NCBI GenBank assembly: GCA_963978905.1 | Contig: OZ022256.1 | Location: forward strand, 29,103,426 to 29,167,425 | DNA: 64,000 nucleotides | Origin: Trichostrongylus colubriformis | Lineage: Eukaryota; Nematoda; Chromadorea; Rhabditida; Trichostrongylidae | Reading direction: 5' to 3' | Shown: piece after piece, positions 36,901-48,900 of the stretch | Layout: the number at the start of each line of letters is the position of its first letter | Numbering within the stretch: the first letter of the stretch is position 1 | The notes under the pieces: model-generated | The model's input: the letters and a program-made list of their open reading frames with translations, nothing else | What the model was told of the DNA's origin: nothing | Databases searched by the model: none | Program-made: the position numbers and the translations under genes

Positions 36901-39900
36901 AGCGACAATGACATGCTTTGCTTATTGGGAAGCGAAGGATGTTGGGAGACCGGAAAAAACGGAACACATTAGGGCACCACCCAATATGAATTTCTTTAGA
37001 TACCTAAAGTGAACGGATCTTAGCAAGGTTGTGAACGAGAGTGGCGAAATCGGATTTCGTCGTGGTGAGGCGACACATAATGTTCACTTGGAACAATCTT
37101 TCGATCCTGCTCGCGCAGAAGGCTCCCACGGACTTTAGTGATAGTATGAGGTGTGCTCTTGAATTTGGGGATGGGATTACTTCGTAAGAATTTGCTGAAA
37201 ATCGACTAATGTGGGGTTGCATATGAAGAAAAAAATAATTTTTTGGCCTCCCTGTATGTTGTATTTGATGATTAAAGACACATTCCGCGCTGGCTGATGG
37301 GTGGAGTAACCAGCTGACTCTCCATTGGTTGTCGGCAGCTGGAAGGCGGTCTCTCCTCGCCCTGTTGCGTGCAGTAAGGCGTGGAGAGACCGCCTCCTCA
37401 ACTGCCGACAACCAGTGGAGAGTCAATTGGTTACTCCACCCATCAGCGAGCGCGGAATGTGCCTTTAAGTGCGCACCTAAAGTTTCACGCTACAGCGTGA
37501 CGGCCGACGGGGTGGGCGTCCGAGTGGGGTATAAATGCTTGAGAGGTGGGTAGCAAAGAGGTGATAGTGACGTGGTGAGGGAGCAGAGTGATAAGCTAAT
37601 CAACATTGGGAGCAAAAATTCGACTGCATTCTGCCTGCCGAGGACTATTCGAATGCTGTAGGGCGGAAATTTGAACGACTTGCACTTCTTCCAGTTTTTC
37701 GATTCTGTTTTGAAACGAAAGAAATTTCCCTGGTCCCTGGTTTGTTAGCATACTGTATCTGGAAGGCAGCTTCCAAAAAGAATTACGATCATGAATTTTT
37801 GTGGAAGATTCCTTTAATCACCCGGTGCCTTATAAGGCTCTCATAAACTCTTTATTCAACGTAATTGTGAGTAAATAGCATAGCAAATTTCACCTCCTCC
37901 ATTATAGCTTTCCGGAAATCAGCAAAGCGAGTCCTATCATCTAACGAATCATTGCTACATGCCCCTATCACAAGAACTTTCGGCTGCTGAGATCTTGATA
38001 ATACCAAGGGCCAAGGGCTTCATAAGAAAAGTACATGAATGCAATTACAAAGGAGGCTGATTTCTACTGTTGAAGAGTTGTAACGGTAATACTAGTGCAG
38101 TAGCTATCACGAAAGATTACGTACACCATTCAGTCGTACAAGGATGTCGAACCCGCACGCATCTTTTCTGGGCTGACACCTATTTATTCACTTGTCTTCC
38201 TTCAGCTTCAGGGGGTAGTATCTACACGATAAGACTAGCACTGTGGCAAGTAGCGCCATTCCAGGAAGCATAACTGTCGTTTTGAAAGCAGCGAGAAGAG
38301 TAAATGGGCTGACTAAGAACAAGAAATATGGTCACAGCGGATGTACGCTGGGGTACAATAGTAAGGAGATGGTGTGACTGGCGGTGATGGCCACTTCCAG
38401 CTAGAGATATCTGACTCCCCAGACTCCGCAAAGCTTCAACCATGCCCCTCCCGCAAGCGAGCTCGTCACGTGCTGCCCAAGACCGCTACACGCCACACAT
38501 CCACGTTAACATAATCGATATATCATCGTTGAGGCACCACCATAGAATATGTGTGCCAGAGAAGTCATTGGAAAGAATATATTTCCAATCCTCGAGTGTC
38601 GGCGATTTCATTTCTTTTTTCGTCACTGCCCTTCCATGGCTCATCTACTACATGTTATGTTCAATCATTGGCCAAACTACGCCATCGCTATCTTTGAACT
38701 CACTGCGTAACTAATGTCCTGCGCACAAGTCATTCTCTCACAATAGTCTGAACCTTGCCTAGCCATAACCAAGGAAACGCATCATAATGAACGAAAAGCA
38801 GAAATCGGTAGGCATTTCTGCCCCAACATTAGAGATCCCCAACATTAGAGAACACTCACCGCATACTCTTTCATATGGCGTAAATAGGTAACGGAAGTAG
38901 TCGGTTCAACATCATGACACTCTTGAGGCATATCGGCTCTGTAATCATTCGTCCCTGACCGAGCCAACAGGAAACTTTGCCAGCAGATCCTGAATGGCGC
39001 ACCCAATCAAGGTAGGTTGAGAAAGAATAGGATAAACTGCTCACTGATGACATCTCAACGGACTGATGTGAGCGAGAACTTGATGGATGGTATCGTTGAG
39101 ACGCTCGATATCATAAAGCAGATCCATCTGCAATGTAAGGAACTCGACCAGGGCGATGAGATAGAGAAGAAAATTGAAGTATGTGAAAAAGCCGCTTCCA
39201 AGAGCAATGGGTTCTTTTCTTTCTTTGAAAACATTTATCTTTTTGAGAGTGTTCATGCTTACTTGCCCATCTCGCAATTGTCGCCAGCTTAATACTTTCT
39301 GATGTATGGAGAGTTTTCGTAGATGATATAATCAAGCTGAAATGGTTTTTCGTCGATGAAGAAAAATTGCTCTTTATCCAAGGCAGGTTTGGCGGAACAG
39401 GAAATTTGCGTTTTTGTGGCTTCCGGTTGCCATAGGCGATCGGTGTTTTGTGTGGGGCGAACCCCTCAATGGACTTAATTTCATTCTTGGAATTTGAAAT
39501 AATGCACTGCGCAAAATGATGGGCTCTATAAGTTCTAATCTATTATCTAAGAATAAGAACCTTCAAAAAAGTTAACTTATTGTAATGGTTAGGTTAGGCG
39601 GGACGGAAAAAAGCCCGTTTGCTCGTGAAAGCCGCTGAAATGAGCTCGTTAGCAGCCTTGGCGATACAGAATAAAGGATAAAAAGGGAAGGTATTTATGA
39701 CGCACGTATCACCCGGAGTTTTGATTGTAGGGAAAGAGAGCTTGAAGACAGTGATAGGGGTGATGTGGGATGATCAGGAATCCCAAAAGAAGTCATTCAC
39801 TGAAAAAATACGGGTCTGAGAGGCCTTTGTATGACTAAATCCCCCGCGGAAGGAGCTCCTTTGAGATGTAGCGGGGCGGCCTCATCAGGGCGAGCCGCCT

Positions 39901-42900
39901 TTATCATGGCAGCCCGCCTCCTACATAGGGTCGACTTTGCCAAAGAATGACTGAGGTGTAGAGTAATGAGCATAGCAGCTGAATGATACTTATCGTATCG
40001 TATTAAAGCCGTATTGATCGAAATGACGTGGTGCTTGACGTGTAAGCTTTCGTGGTGAAAACGTCCACCGGTCAGTATCAAAGATTGGAATGAATGAATC
40101 AATCGAATTACCCCTAAGGCTGCCTTTAAGAAGCAAAGAAAGCGAATTATCGTGAGGGGCAGTAAGCTGGAGAAATTCTGACTGTGACGGGCACGTTTGC
40201 GAAGGGAAACAGATAGTTCTTTCGAAATTCATGCAGTAGGTGAAGGAAGCAAGAACTTTTCCAAACACCGACTCCCTTTGTGCTGTTCTCCTATGTCCTT
40301 TCAATTAAGAAATGTTCTTGTTTTACTGATTTTCCGCAGTTCTGTTTGTTCTGGTCATGGCTGGATCGACTGATTCCTCAGCTTTCGTTTCAAACGATAT
40401 ATCACATGCAATCGATCACGAAAGTGCTTTTCGGAACAACTGATACACATACAAATATTCCACAGTAATCTATGAATCTCCACTGAACTACGAGATTGTC
40501 TCGTTCCTTTAATATGATATGGGTATGCATCTTGAAAACGAAATTCCGCAGCGTTGCAAGCTGCGTGAAGTTTGCGAGTTACGGTTGCTGTTTGTAGTTT
40601 GATTCCGAAGCGATTATGTCGAAAGTAAGGGTCATCGCTTTAGGACCCTACATCGTAAATACGACGTCCTTCACTCGCACGCATCGCGTCGCATGGTACA
40701 CGACGCGTCGCGAAACCTTGATTTCAAGATGCACACCCGAAATATATAGATGGTGCCATAGACTGTCCGTTGTAGGCGGAGGTTCCTCACATTTACATAT
40801 GGGCAAAAAGTCTGCTTCCTGCATTTCTGGGCTGGAAATCTTCTGAGAGTAGTCCCATATAGTACCGCTAGTTGTAGCGATATTTCCAATCCAGCTTGTA
40901 TCGCTTACGTAACTTTATGGCCATTGCCCAAATAAACTCACAGATATCTCGATGGTGATAGAATCCTCATTCGCATGGAGCACCATATGCTCTGTGGTCG
41001 ACGATGACTCGCAGAGGACTTTTACATGAACATGCAGTTCGCCATTAGGCACCCTGCAAGGAAGAGAGTGAGATCTGACAATTACTGATAATTGATAATC
41101 CGTGGGTAACTACCGCTCATGTCCAGTCCACTTCGATGTCACGTACAGACGTTCAGCACTCTCTTCGCCATCAAGGTTACGGTGCATCAGTACCTGAACA
41201 GTTACATCCCTGGGTGTAACCTCAGCGAATCAGACTTTTTTATGCTCTTTTTTATGCTTTTCTAAGGATCAACGTGAGTTCAGCTCAAGGAATTGAAATT
41301 CCAAGGAGATAGGGCAATTATTCTGAGAATCCTCCTTGAGTCAAAAATGTAAAGTGGGCGGTCCACGTTTCTGAAGTAGTACAAAGGAATCCATTTTGTT
41401 TTGTGTGAAAAAGTGGTGCATGCTGTAGCCTTTCGAAAATTCCCTATCACATCGTATCAATCGCGAGGTTTCGGTGGGTGGTAACGGTCACTCACCTCGT
41501 ATAGCTGGGCCGGAGTGACTTGAACTGGCTGCCTACTAGCCGTTCTTAGAAGTCGATTCTCCGAGTGCATATTCACCTCTCCGTTCACCATATTCTCGCT
41601 CGTAAACCGCAGCCCGTACCATCTTTGAGGCTTCAGAAACGGTATGGTATAGCGGCCTGAAATCACAAAATACCTCTCTGACGGTAGAATTAAATTCCAT
41701 CATCGTTTTGCTATTTTCATTTTGAGTTTCAGTTTCTCAAGGTGTAGGCAGAAAGAGTTACCAAACACAAGCCATCCACCAATTACGCTCAGAAACGGGA
41801 ATACGTTCAAAATTCAGAAACTTGTTAGATTTTTTGAATTTGGAGTCACTGGAATGTTATTGGCATTGATCAAAATTCTGAAATATTTTCTGGATCAATG
41901 GAATCGTCGACGAACATTCGAGTTTTTCTTGTTTCCATACAGTCATGTGGTACTTGTTCGTTATGGCAAATGCATCCCCTCGTCCCTGGAAAGTGAGATA
42001 ACTGGCGAAATACGGTTTGTGAACACTTTGCCTCAAATTTCGCCGCGTTTGGTGCAACTGCCCCGCATGCGCTAATCCACTGTGCCGTGTTTAGCTGAAG
42101 TGTGCCGCGTGCGCGACGTGGCAATGAATTCGGGCTGCATCCAGCGGGAGTGGCACGGGGAGGGGTGTTTACCCTTATATCAGGATCGCGCGCGACAACT
42201 AGCGGCCTGCGACGCAGTGTGTGCGAGCCATGCGCGTCGCGGTAGCGGGGTCTTAAAACAAATACACGGTAATGCAAGGGGCGCGATACGCAGTTGACTT
42301 GTAATCGCTTCAGGACCCAACAACATGGCACCTTTAGTTCAGCGCATTGCTTCGCTTGCGACATGCCGCGGTGCGAAATCCTAACATGAGGGTACACACC
42401 ACACGGGGAGTGCCGGCAGCCGACCGAAGGGTAGCTTCTCTGACCGAACGAGGCCTCAAACCTGCGACGCGGGTTCCTTTGCTGCTGAGCGGAAGGGTGA
42501 ACAGGTTTCATAAATAGAAGTAATCAGGACTTCAGTAAACATAGGGATTCGAAAGCAAGAAATTTCGGCAAAGCCGTCACTTATTCGAGGAGATGTATCT
42601 CTTCAAAAAGAGATAAGGCTCTTTTGTTATGTGTAATGTGCCTGCCCTATGTGTATTATATGGGAAGCTAGTTCTTCTTGCTTTTAAGGGCAGCTATTCG
42701 GTCCTGCCAAGAATTATATTATGATCCAAGAAGGTGGTGAGCTAGGAAGAAACAAGAAATTTGAGCCTTTCCAATATGGCATTCGGGCGTCGCGTTTCCC
42801 ACGTTTAGTGTTTCCTAGTGAATTCCTTTCTAGAGCTAGTCTTCGTTCAATTTCGCTTTGAGTAGGGACCAGAATGATTGTTTTCCTTTGGATAACACTC

Positions 42901-45900
42901 CTCAGTTCAATGGAACTTTTCGGTTCTTTGTACTTGACTGCCTTAGGATGGCCATCAGACTGAGAAGGAGAACTGCTTGGAAACGTGCGGCCGTAACGAG
43001 CTCAGCTTTATGAGCACAAGGAAGGACAACAGAAAATTGCTAGGTATCGTGGAGTGGTTATATGTATAGTAGCGCGAAGCAACATGATTCCCTGCAAACT
43101 GCAAACTACAAATTATACCTCATGTATCTTTCCACACCTTTGCAAAAAATCAAATAATTAGAAAGGAACTCAACTATGTTTGAACATTTTAATCCAGATT
43201 TTGATCCCTTCGGTATTGTCATGGAATTGGTTACAAAGCACAGAATGGTTTTAGTATAGTGGATGTTACTGTTCTTCCGAAAAAGGATCAAATTCTCAAG
43301 TGGATGTCATTAGCGCATCAGCGCCGCGTGGGGTTTCGGCAACTCCACGTCCCTTAGCACCGGATGTTCGCCGTAAAGCCATAATATTCATTATGGACGG
43401 ATGATTGGAGTTTTTCACTCTCTAAAACCAAGCTCTTTACCTCGGGAAACACCACAACCGTTATGTCCACTATATCAAAAGTACGCGCCTTTCAATGGTC
43501 GGACAAGTGACCGATCCAGGATTCTCGATTCCCAGCGACCTCAACTTTGATTCCCAAGTGATGCTATTATTGAAAAAAGCAACAGTTACTATGTACAGCT
43601 TGTTCAGAGCTTTTTAAACTTGAAACCCGTCCATCTTGTTGCGCGAGTACAGGTCATATGTACAGCCTATTCTGGAATATGGGCCACCCCTGCACAGCCC
43701 ATATATGTAAAACGAAAACTTTAAGCAGATTAGGACAGTGCAAAATAGCTTTGCCAGGAATTAATGGTAAGAGTTCTTAGATTTCTGTATGATCGAGTTC
43801 CTCCGACTTGTCACAGAAATGGAAATTGGGGCTAATCACTAGACGAAGAAAGAATGATCTCTTACTTTGCCACAAACTGTACGTGACGGACTGGATCTCG
43901 AGAGACTTTCGTCTCGAGGACCTCTAGAGCAAGAGGCTGCAAGTTGAAACAGATGTAGGGAGAGCAAGGTTTAACTGTAGGTGCAATTTTGTTATTCGTA
44001 GGGTATCCCATGATTTAGGAAGTTGTACAAGAGGCATCGGATACTCGTAGCGTTCTACATCACACCTAAAAGCTGCATGGAGAAGTGCCTGAGTCCTTTG
44101 TTTCCAATTTCTTGTCATTTCTTTATTGTTGTTGATGTTTTACATGATGATCTTATTAGAGATTACCTTATTCACTTGGCACTTTCTGTCTACGGTCATT
44201 GTGTGCAGGCTAGGGTCGGAGTCTTTGTAGAGTCTTAAAGCGATGCCGGTGTTCTGCGCCTCATTTTGGGGGTAATCGCGTTGAAACCCAAGTAATACGC
44301 ACCCATCTCGTCGCCCTTCATACGCTGCCACGCTTATTCCTATCCTGATGGCACACGCCTTCTAGCATGCCGCCGGGGTGGGGGGGGGGTTTGCCAAAAT
44401 CCCCCAACTCTAAATCTTAATGACTCACATTTGGGCCGCGTTGAAGATACAAAGTGCGCTGCAGCTTATTTGCCAAATTGTTCACAGTGAAAAATGGAAA
44501 ACCCCAATTTCGTGAAAGCTGACTCGATGGAAGCAGGGGATCCGTGTGATGCCAATCTGTGATCACCATGACCACCTCGCTCACGTTTTTTTTTCAAGTC
44601 TGGCGCACTCCTAACACTTTCATGAAAGCATGACTGATGAAAATTTGAGGATTCCGACGGGATTGACAATTCCCAAAGATAGGACATCTTGCATTGGAGA
44701 CTTCAGAACGCATGGTCCAGTGAGTGTCATTTTCCTCCAAAGAAGTTGCTCTAGCTTTTAATAGAAGCACAATTTTCACATGTGTCTAATTGGATTGCAG
44801 TATAAAGTGCACGTGTAAAAATTGCCACTAGTTCCGTAACGGATAGGCGCTGAAAGCAAGCTCAATATTCGCTGACATGAGAGGGGCATGTAGTGCGATG
44901 TTCAGTGGAAAAGAGAAGCTGCAGGAATAATTAAAGGTTGTTTGAATGGTTAAAAACGATTATGCAATTCAAAATCCAATATCATACAGCAAGCAACCTC
45001 TGAATAACACTTCAATTCTCATGTGCTGAAACAAAAATTGAACAATCTGTGGAGGTCACTTAATTGTCACACTCAGGCTTTCATCCCTACTTCACCCACT
45101 ATTCACTACGAGTATTCCCCATAGAGTTCACAATACGGGAATGATCCCAGAATTGTTTTCTTTTCAGTAATTTCAATAAATAAAAAGAAAAAGGATAAGT
45201 TTTTTGCGCTAAATCTTTTCTTTTAGATGCGCCTTGCACTGTAGTTCCATTCAGAATCATGGTGACAGGTGATTGCGATTTGGCCTACACAATGACCTGC
45301 GGGGGTCTACCGAAGTGCGAGCCAGTGGTTTTATCCTCTCAGATAAGGCTGGTACCGAATCACCTACATCGGAAGAGTGAAAGGCTTGCTTGGCCTAAGC
45401 AATCATGGTTGCGGTATTTGAAACCCGCACATGAGAGTGGGGTGCGCGCCACCCGTCACTACACTACTTCCGCCCTCCATAGCAATATGAAGAAAAAAGC
45501 CCATCCAGCGATGAAGTGGTGAATTGGGAATTAAGTGAGCCAAGCGTCTTTCGCTCGAGTGATCCCTTCATAGTCGCTGACCACTCCGCCTGAGTGGGGA
45601 CCACCTTTTGACCCAAGTGGTCGCATTTACCCACAGCATCTTAGAAATCGTAGAGACTTCAAGAGCGGAAAAGGTGACAGGCAGGTGCATTTCACTGTTT
45701 TCACAGCGAAAGACAATGCTAATGGAATTGTGAAAGGTGTAGTATGTAAGTACCACATAAAAGCACATATTTGGACAGAGACCTTGCCGCGGATGCGCAA
45801 TTTAGGAGATATAAGTTCTTGCTTCGATGATTCTTTTCAAATAAGAAGCATAAACTAATGGGCAATAGTGCCTAGTAGCCCTAGGGAACCGAACCGCCAC

Positions 45901-48900
45901 TGACTTCCGTCCATCTGTTGACCGGAAACTCCACGCCAATTCACCTCTACTTAGCAACTCGGTCGCGAACAATTCTTTTTGTTCAGCAATTTCAAGAAAG
46001 CCGAAAGCGTGATTGTGTATGATTTGAAAGAAAGACTAATCCTAAGAAGGATGACCATCCTAAAGTCGCCCATAAAGTCCGAAGAAAGAACGTGTCACGT
46101 GTAAATCTAAAAACTATTCAGCAAATGAAATTTTGACCGGTTTGGATACCCAGTCGAATTCGGATTCGGATTGGGCTGGCAGCATAAACTGAAAATACGC
46201 GAGCAGTATCCTTGAACCTCAGAAATGGAACCCTTCATATCTTTACCTTGAGACCTTCGTGAAATTTCATATGTTCAAAGAGTGCGATTCATAGTTGCCC
46301 ATAAAAAATTTATCCATGGGAATCGAAGCCGCTATTCAACTTCAGAGGCACACTATAAAGCACTGCTTGCTGTGCAATGAAATGAATTAAAATACTTCAA
46401 CCACATGGGTTTCCTGATAGTTTTTTTTCTGGAAACATGATGTTTCCGCTTTTTTCTACAGTGTGGACCTATTACTGTGTTGAGGTTAGAACGGTGACAA
46501 GTTACATAAATTTGTGGAAGTGCTTTTGAAAAGCTGAGACAAGGTGCGTTTGGTGTTAGCCGTGTGATGGATAAGGCCGGTGCTAGAGGTGAAGAGCAGA
46601 AATAGGGCTTCGATTTCAGGGCAAGAGCTCGCCCCCTTGTGCTCTTGCCCTGAAATGAAATGAAATGTTGTGCCTAGGACTCCACACCCCTGCGACAACA
46701 ATTAAGGATTTTGCAAGCCGTTAAAGGTATTCAGGCTGACATGCACTCAAGCCGAATCCTTACAAATTTCCTCAACTTAGGCTAGTTGAATTCCAATAGT
46801 AAAGCAGCGTTCAGATAAATGTGTACTCTCACATCTTTGCGAGCTTCACCTCATCAAAGGATAATATCGGGTTAATGAACCACTGCAAACTGCCGTGTGG
46901 TGTCCGGTTCACATTACTGGCCTGCCATATGTAGAGAAGGGAATGCGTTCAGTCATGCATTGAACTCGGTGCAGAGAGCGGTGCTTTCTCCGTTCGAACT
47001 GCCTGCAGACTGCAAAACTTTACGAACCTCTAGCAGCGACGAGGAAAATACCAAACAGATCTATAGGTGGCAAGATTCGATTTTCTTGTAAGTCGACCAG
47101 CTCGATATGAATTTTCAACGACTCCACCGGTCCTAAAGTAGAACAGTGAACTCATTCCGATTGTTTGCGGCTGCTTTGCTTACCCTGCTTGGTGGTTGTG
47201 ATGACGAGCTGAGTTGGTTCGACTTCAACGTCAATAATTCTGTCCACATTAGTCCCTGTCCTACTGGCATCATGAGCCAAACGTCGGGTTTTCTTCACGC
47301 GCTCGTGGATATCGATAGTAGTGAAATTGTTGAAGTCAATGAGAAGCTGCGAGACGAGTTCTCCTGCACGGGGAAGGGAGGACTCGGTGGATTTTTCATC
47401 GACTGATGTAGCACAAGCAGAAATGAATAACAGTAGAGAAGGAACAGCTGATTTCAATATGTCAGACGGGAGCCAGACCATGACAATGCGTTCTACACAT
47501 AGCACAATCAATTGGTGCGGCTACGTGTTGTCGGAAGTAAGCAATTTTTGGCTATATGTAAGGAGGGAGGAAAGGGCGTCACAGATGGAGTGCCGGTTGT
47601 TACCGCCGTCCTCAATTGTGCAATTGCAAACATTTATCGAAATGTCATCATACTATTTCAGTGTGGTTCGTGGACATATCAAAGTGATGTGGTTAACTTT
47701 GTGGTCGAAAAAGAGGAGATTGACCTTGGCGACTTCTACGACAATCAAGTACTTTTACGACATCTTACTGACCTGGGAAGATACCGTGAATTGACACTCA
47801 ACGTTTCAGGAATGGTTACTGATGGACGCACGACTGCGCAATGGCACAACCCGATCGCTGGAGCATTCCAATGAAAGCGTAGCGATGGTGTCAATGAGAG
47901 TCAACCTGAAACGACAAAGCTTCTACTACGTATTCAACTTAGTTTTTCCCACAACACTGGTGAGTGTCAAAATGCACAACTTCCTGTTTTTGAACGTGCC
48001 TCCTGTTGCAGGTTTCACTGGTAGCCGTTATTGGATTCCACGCTCCCATCAATGCAACTGGAAGACGAGAGAGCAAATTCAGACTAGGTTCATTCACACC
48101 AACCATACAACGGCTGGTGTTTTCGAACTAGCAAATAGTACGGTATTTTAGGTATAATGACACTACTGTCAATGTCCGTAATGTTATTGATGTTAGTGGG
48201 CGAGATGAAGTTTGCCATGGAAAGCGTGCCCGGTCAGCGGGGATCGTTTAGCGATGTACCCCTTCTAGGTATGTCTGTTAATTTTTCAAAGTATACTAAT
48301 CGAGAAATGATTGCCAGTAATAAATAGTTTTCCCACTTTAGCCACTGCCAATACAGCATATGGCTTCTCAAGTAACTGAATAAGCAAATTGCATTCACTC
48401 AACACGATTTTGAGTAAAACTAGAATGCGTGATGTTTCTCAGAAGGGATTGATCAAAGCTACAAGCTTTTTAAGCTTTTTCACAGAACTATGGTAGTGAA
48501 GTGACAAAGTACATAGCTCCATTTCAGTACGTTCACGGCAAACTCAACTCCTGGGCAAATGGGCCCCACAACCCTTTGTTTGAAAGATACATATCAAGCT
48601 CGTCTGGGGGACTATAGGAGCGACTTGTGCACTTGCTGACACTCGCACGTCATTGCATGGGTGCAGAGTGCATTCAACTGCCATGACAAATTTGAACGGA
48701 ATTCGAATGCAGGACGCATCCCAAACAATGAATATAAGGCCGATCGCTTAAGTTCTGATGTTTTTGCGTCCCTCGCAATATGCATTTACCTACCGTACTA
48801 AAAGTAGCAGTGGAGGGCAATGTAAGAAAGCGGGTCTGAGAACGATGCTCTCTGTAAGCGAATCTACGGGTTGAAGGAGGTATTCTGCGGGGAAAATTTC

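Noticed and set aside
40620..40850. Minus-strand open stretch between nested-gene exons 4 and 5
   Set aside because: Much of it is a dispersed repeat with ATCGCTT-AGGACCC; exon 4 to exon 5 already joins in phase without it.
41870..42511. 213-codon minus ORF
   Set aside because: Arg/Cys/Pro-rich, overlaps a MITE end (GGAATCGTCGACG) and has no splice-consistent neighbours; likely a repeat-derived ORF.
44140..44331. Minus ORF with protein-like composition (AAYEGRRDGCVLLGFQRDY)
   Set aside because: Possibly a retroelement scrap, but no reverse transcriptase or endonuclease motif is visible.
46990..47089. Plus-strand exon-like stretch with CTGCAG acceptor and GTAAGT donor
   Set aside because: It would fall between the Cys-loop and GSWTY, which must be adjacent; its phase also does not fit.
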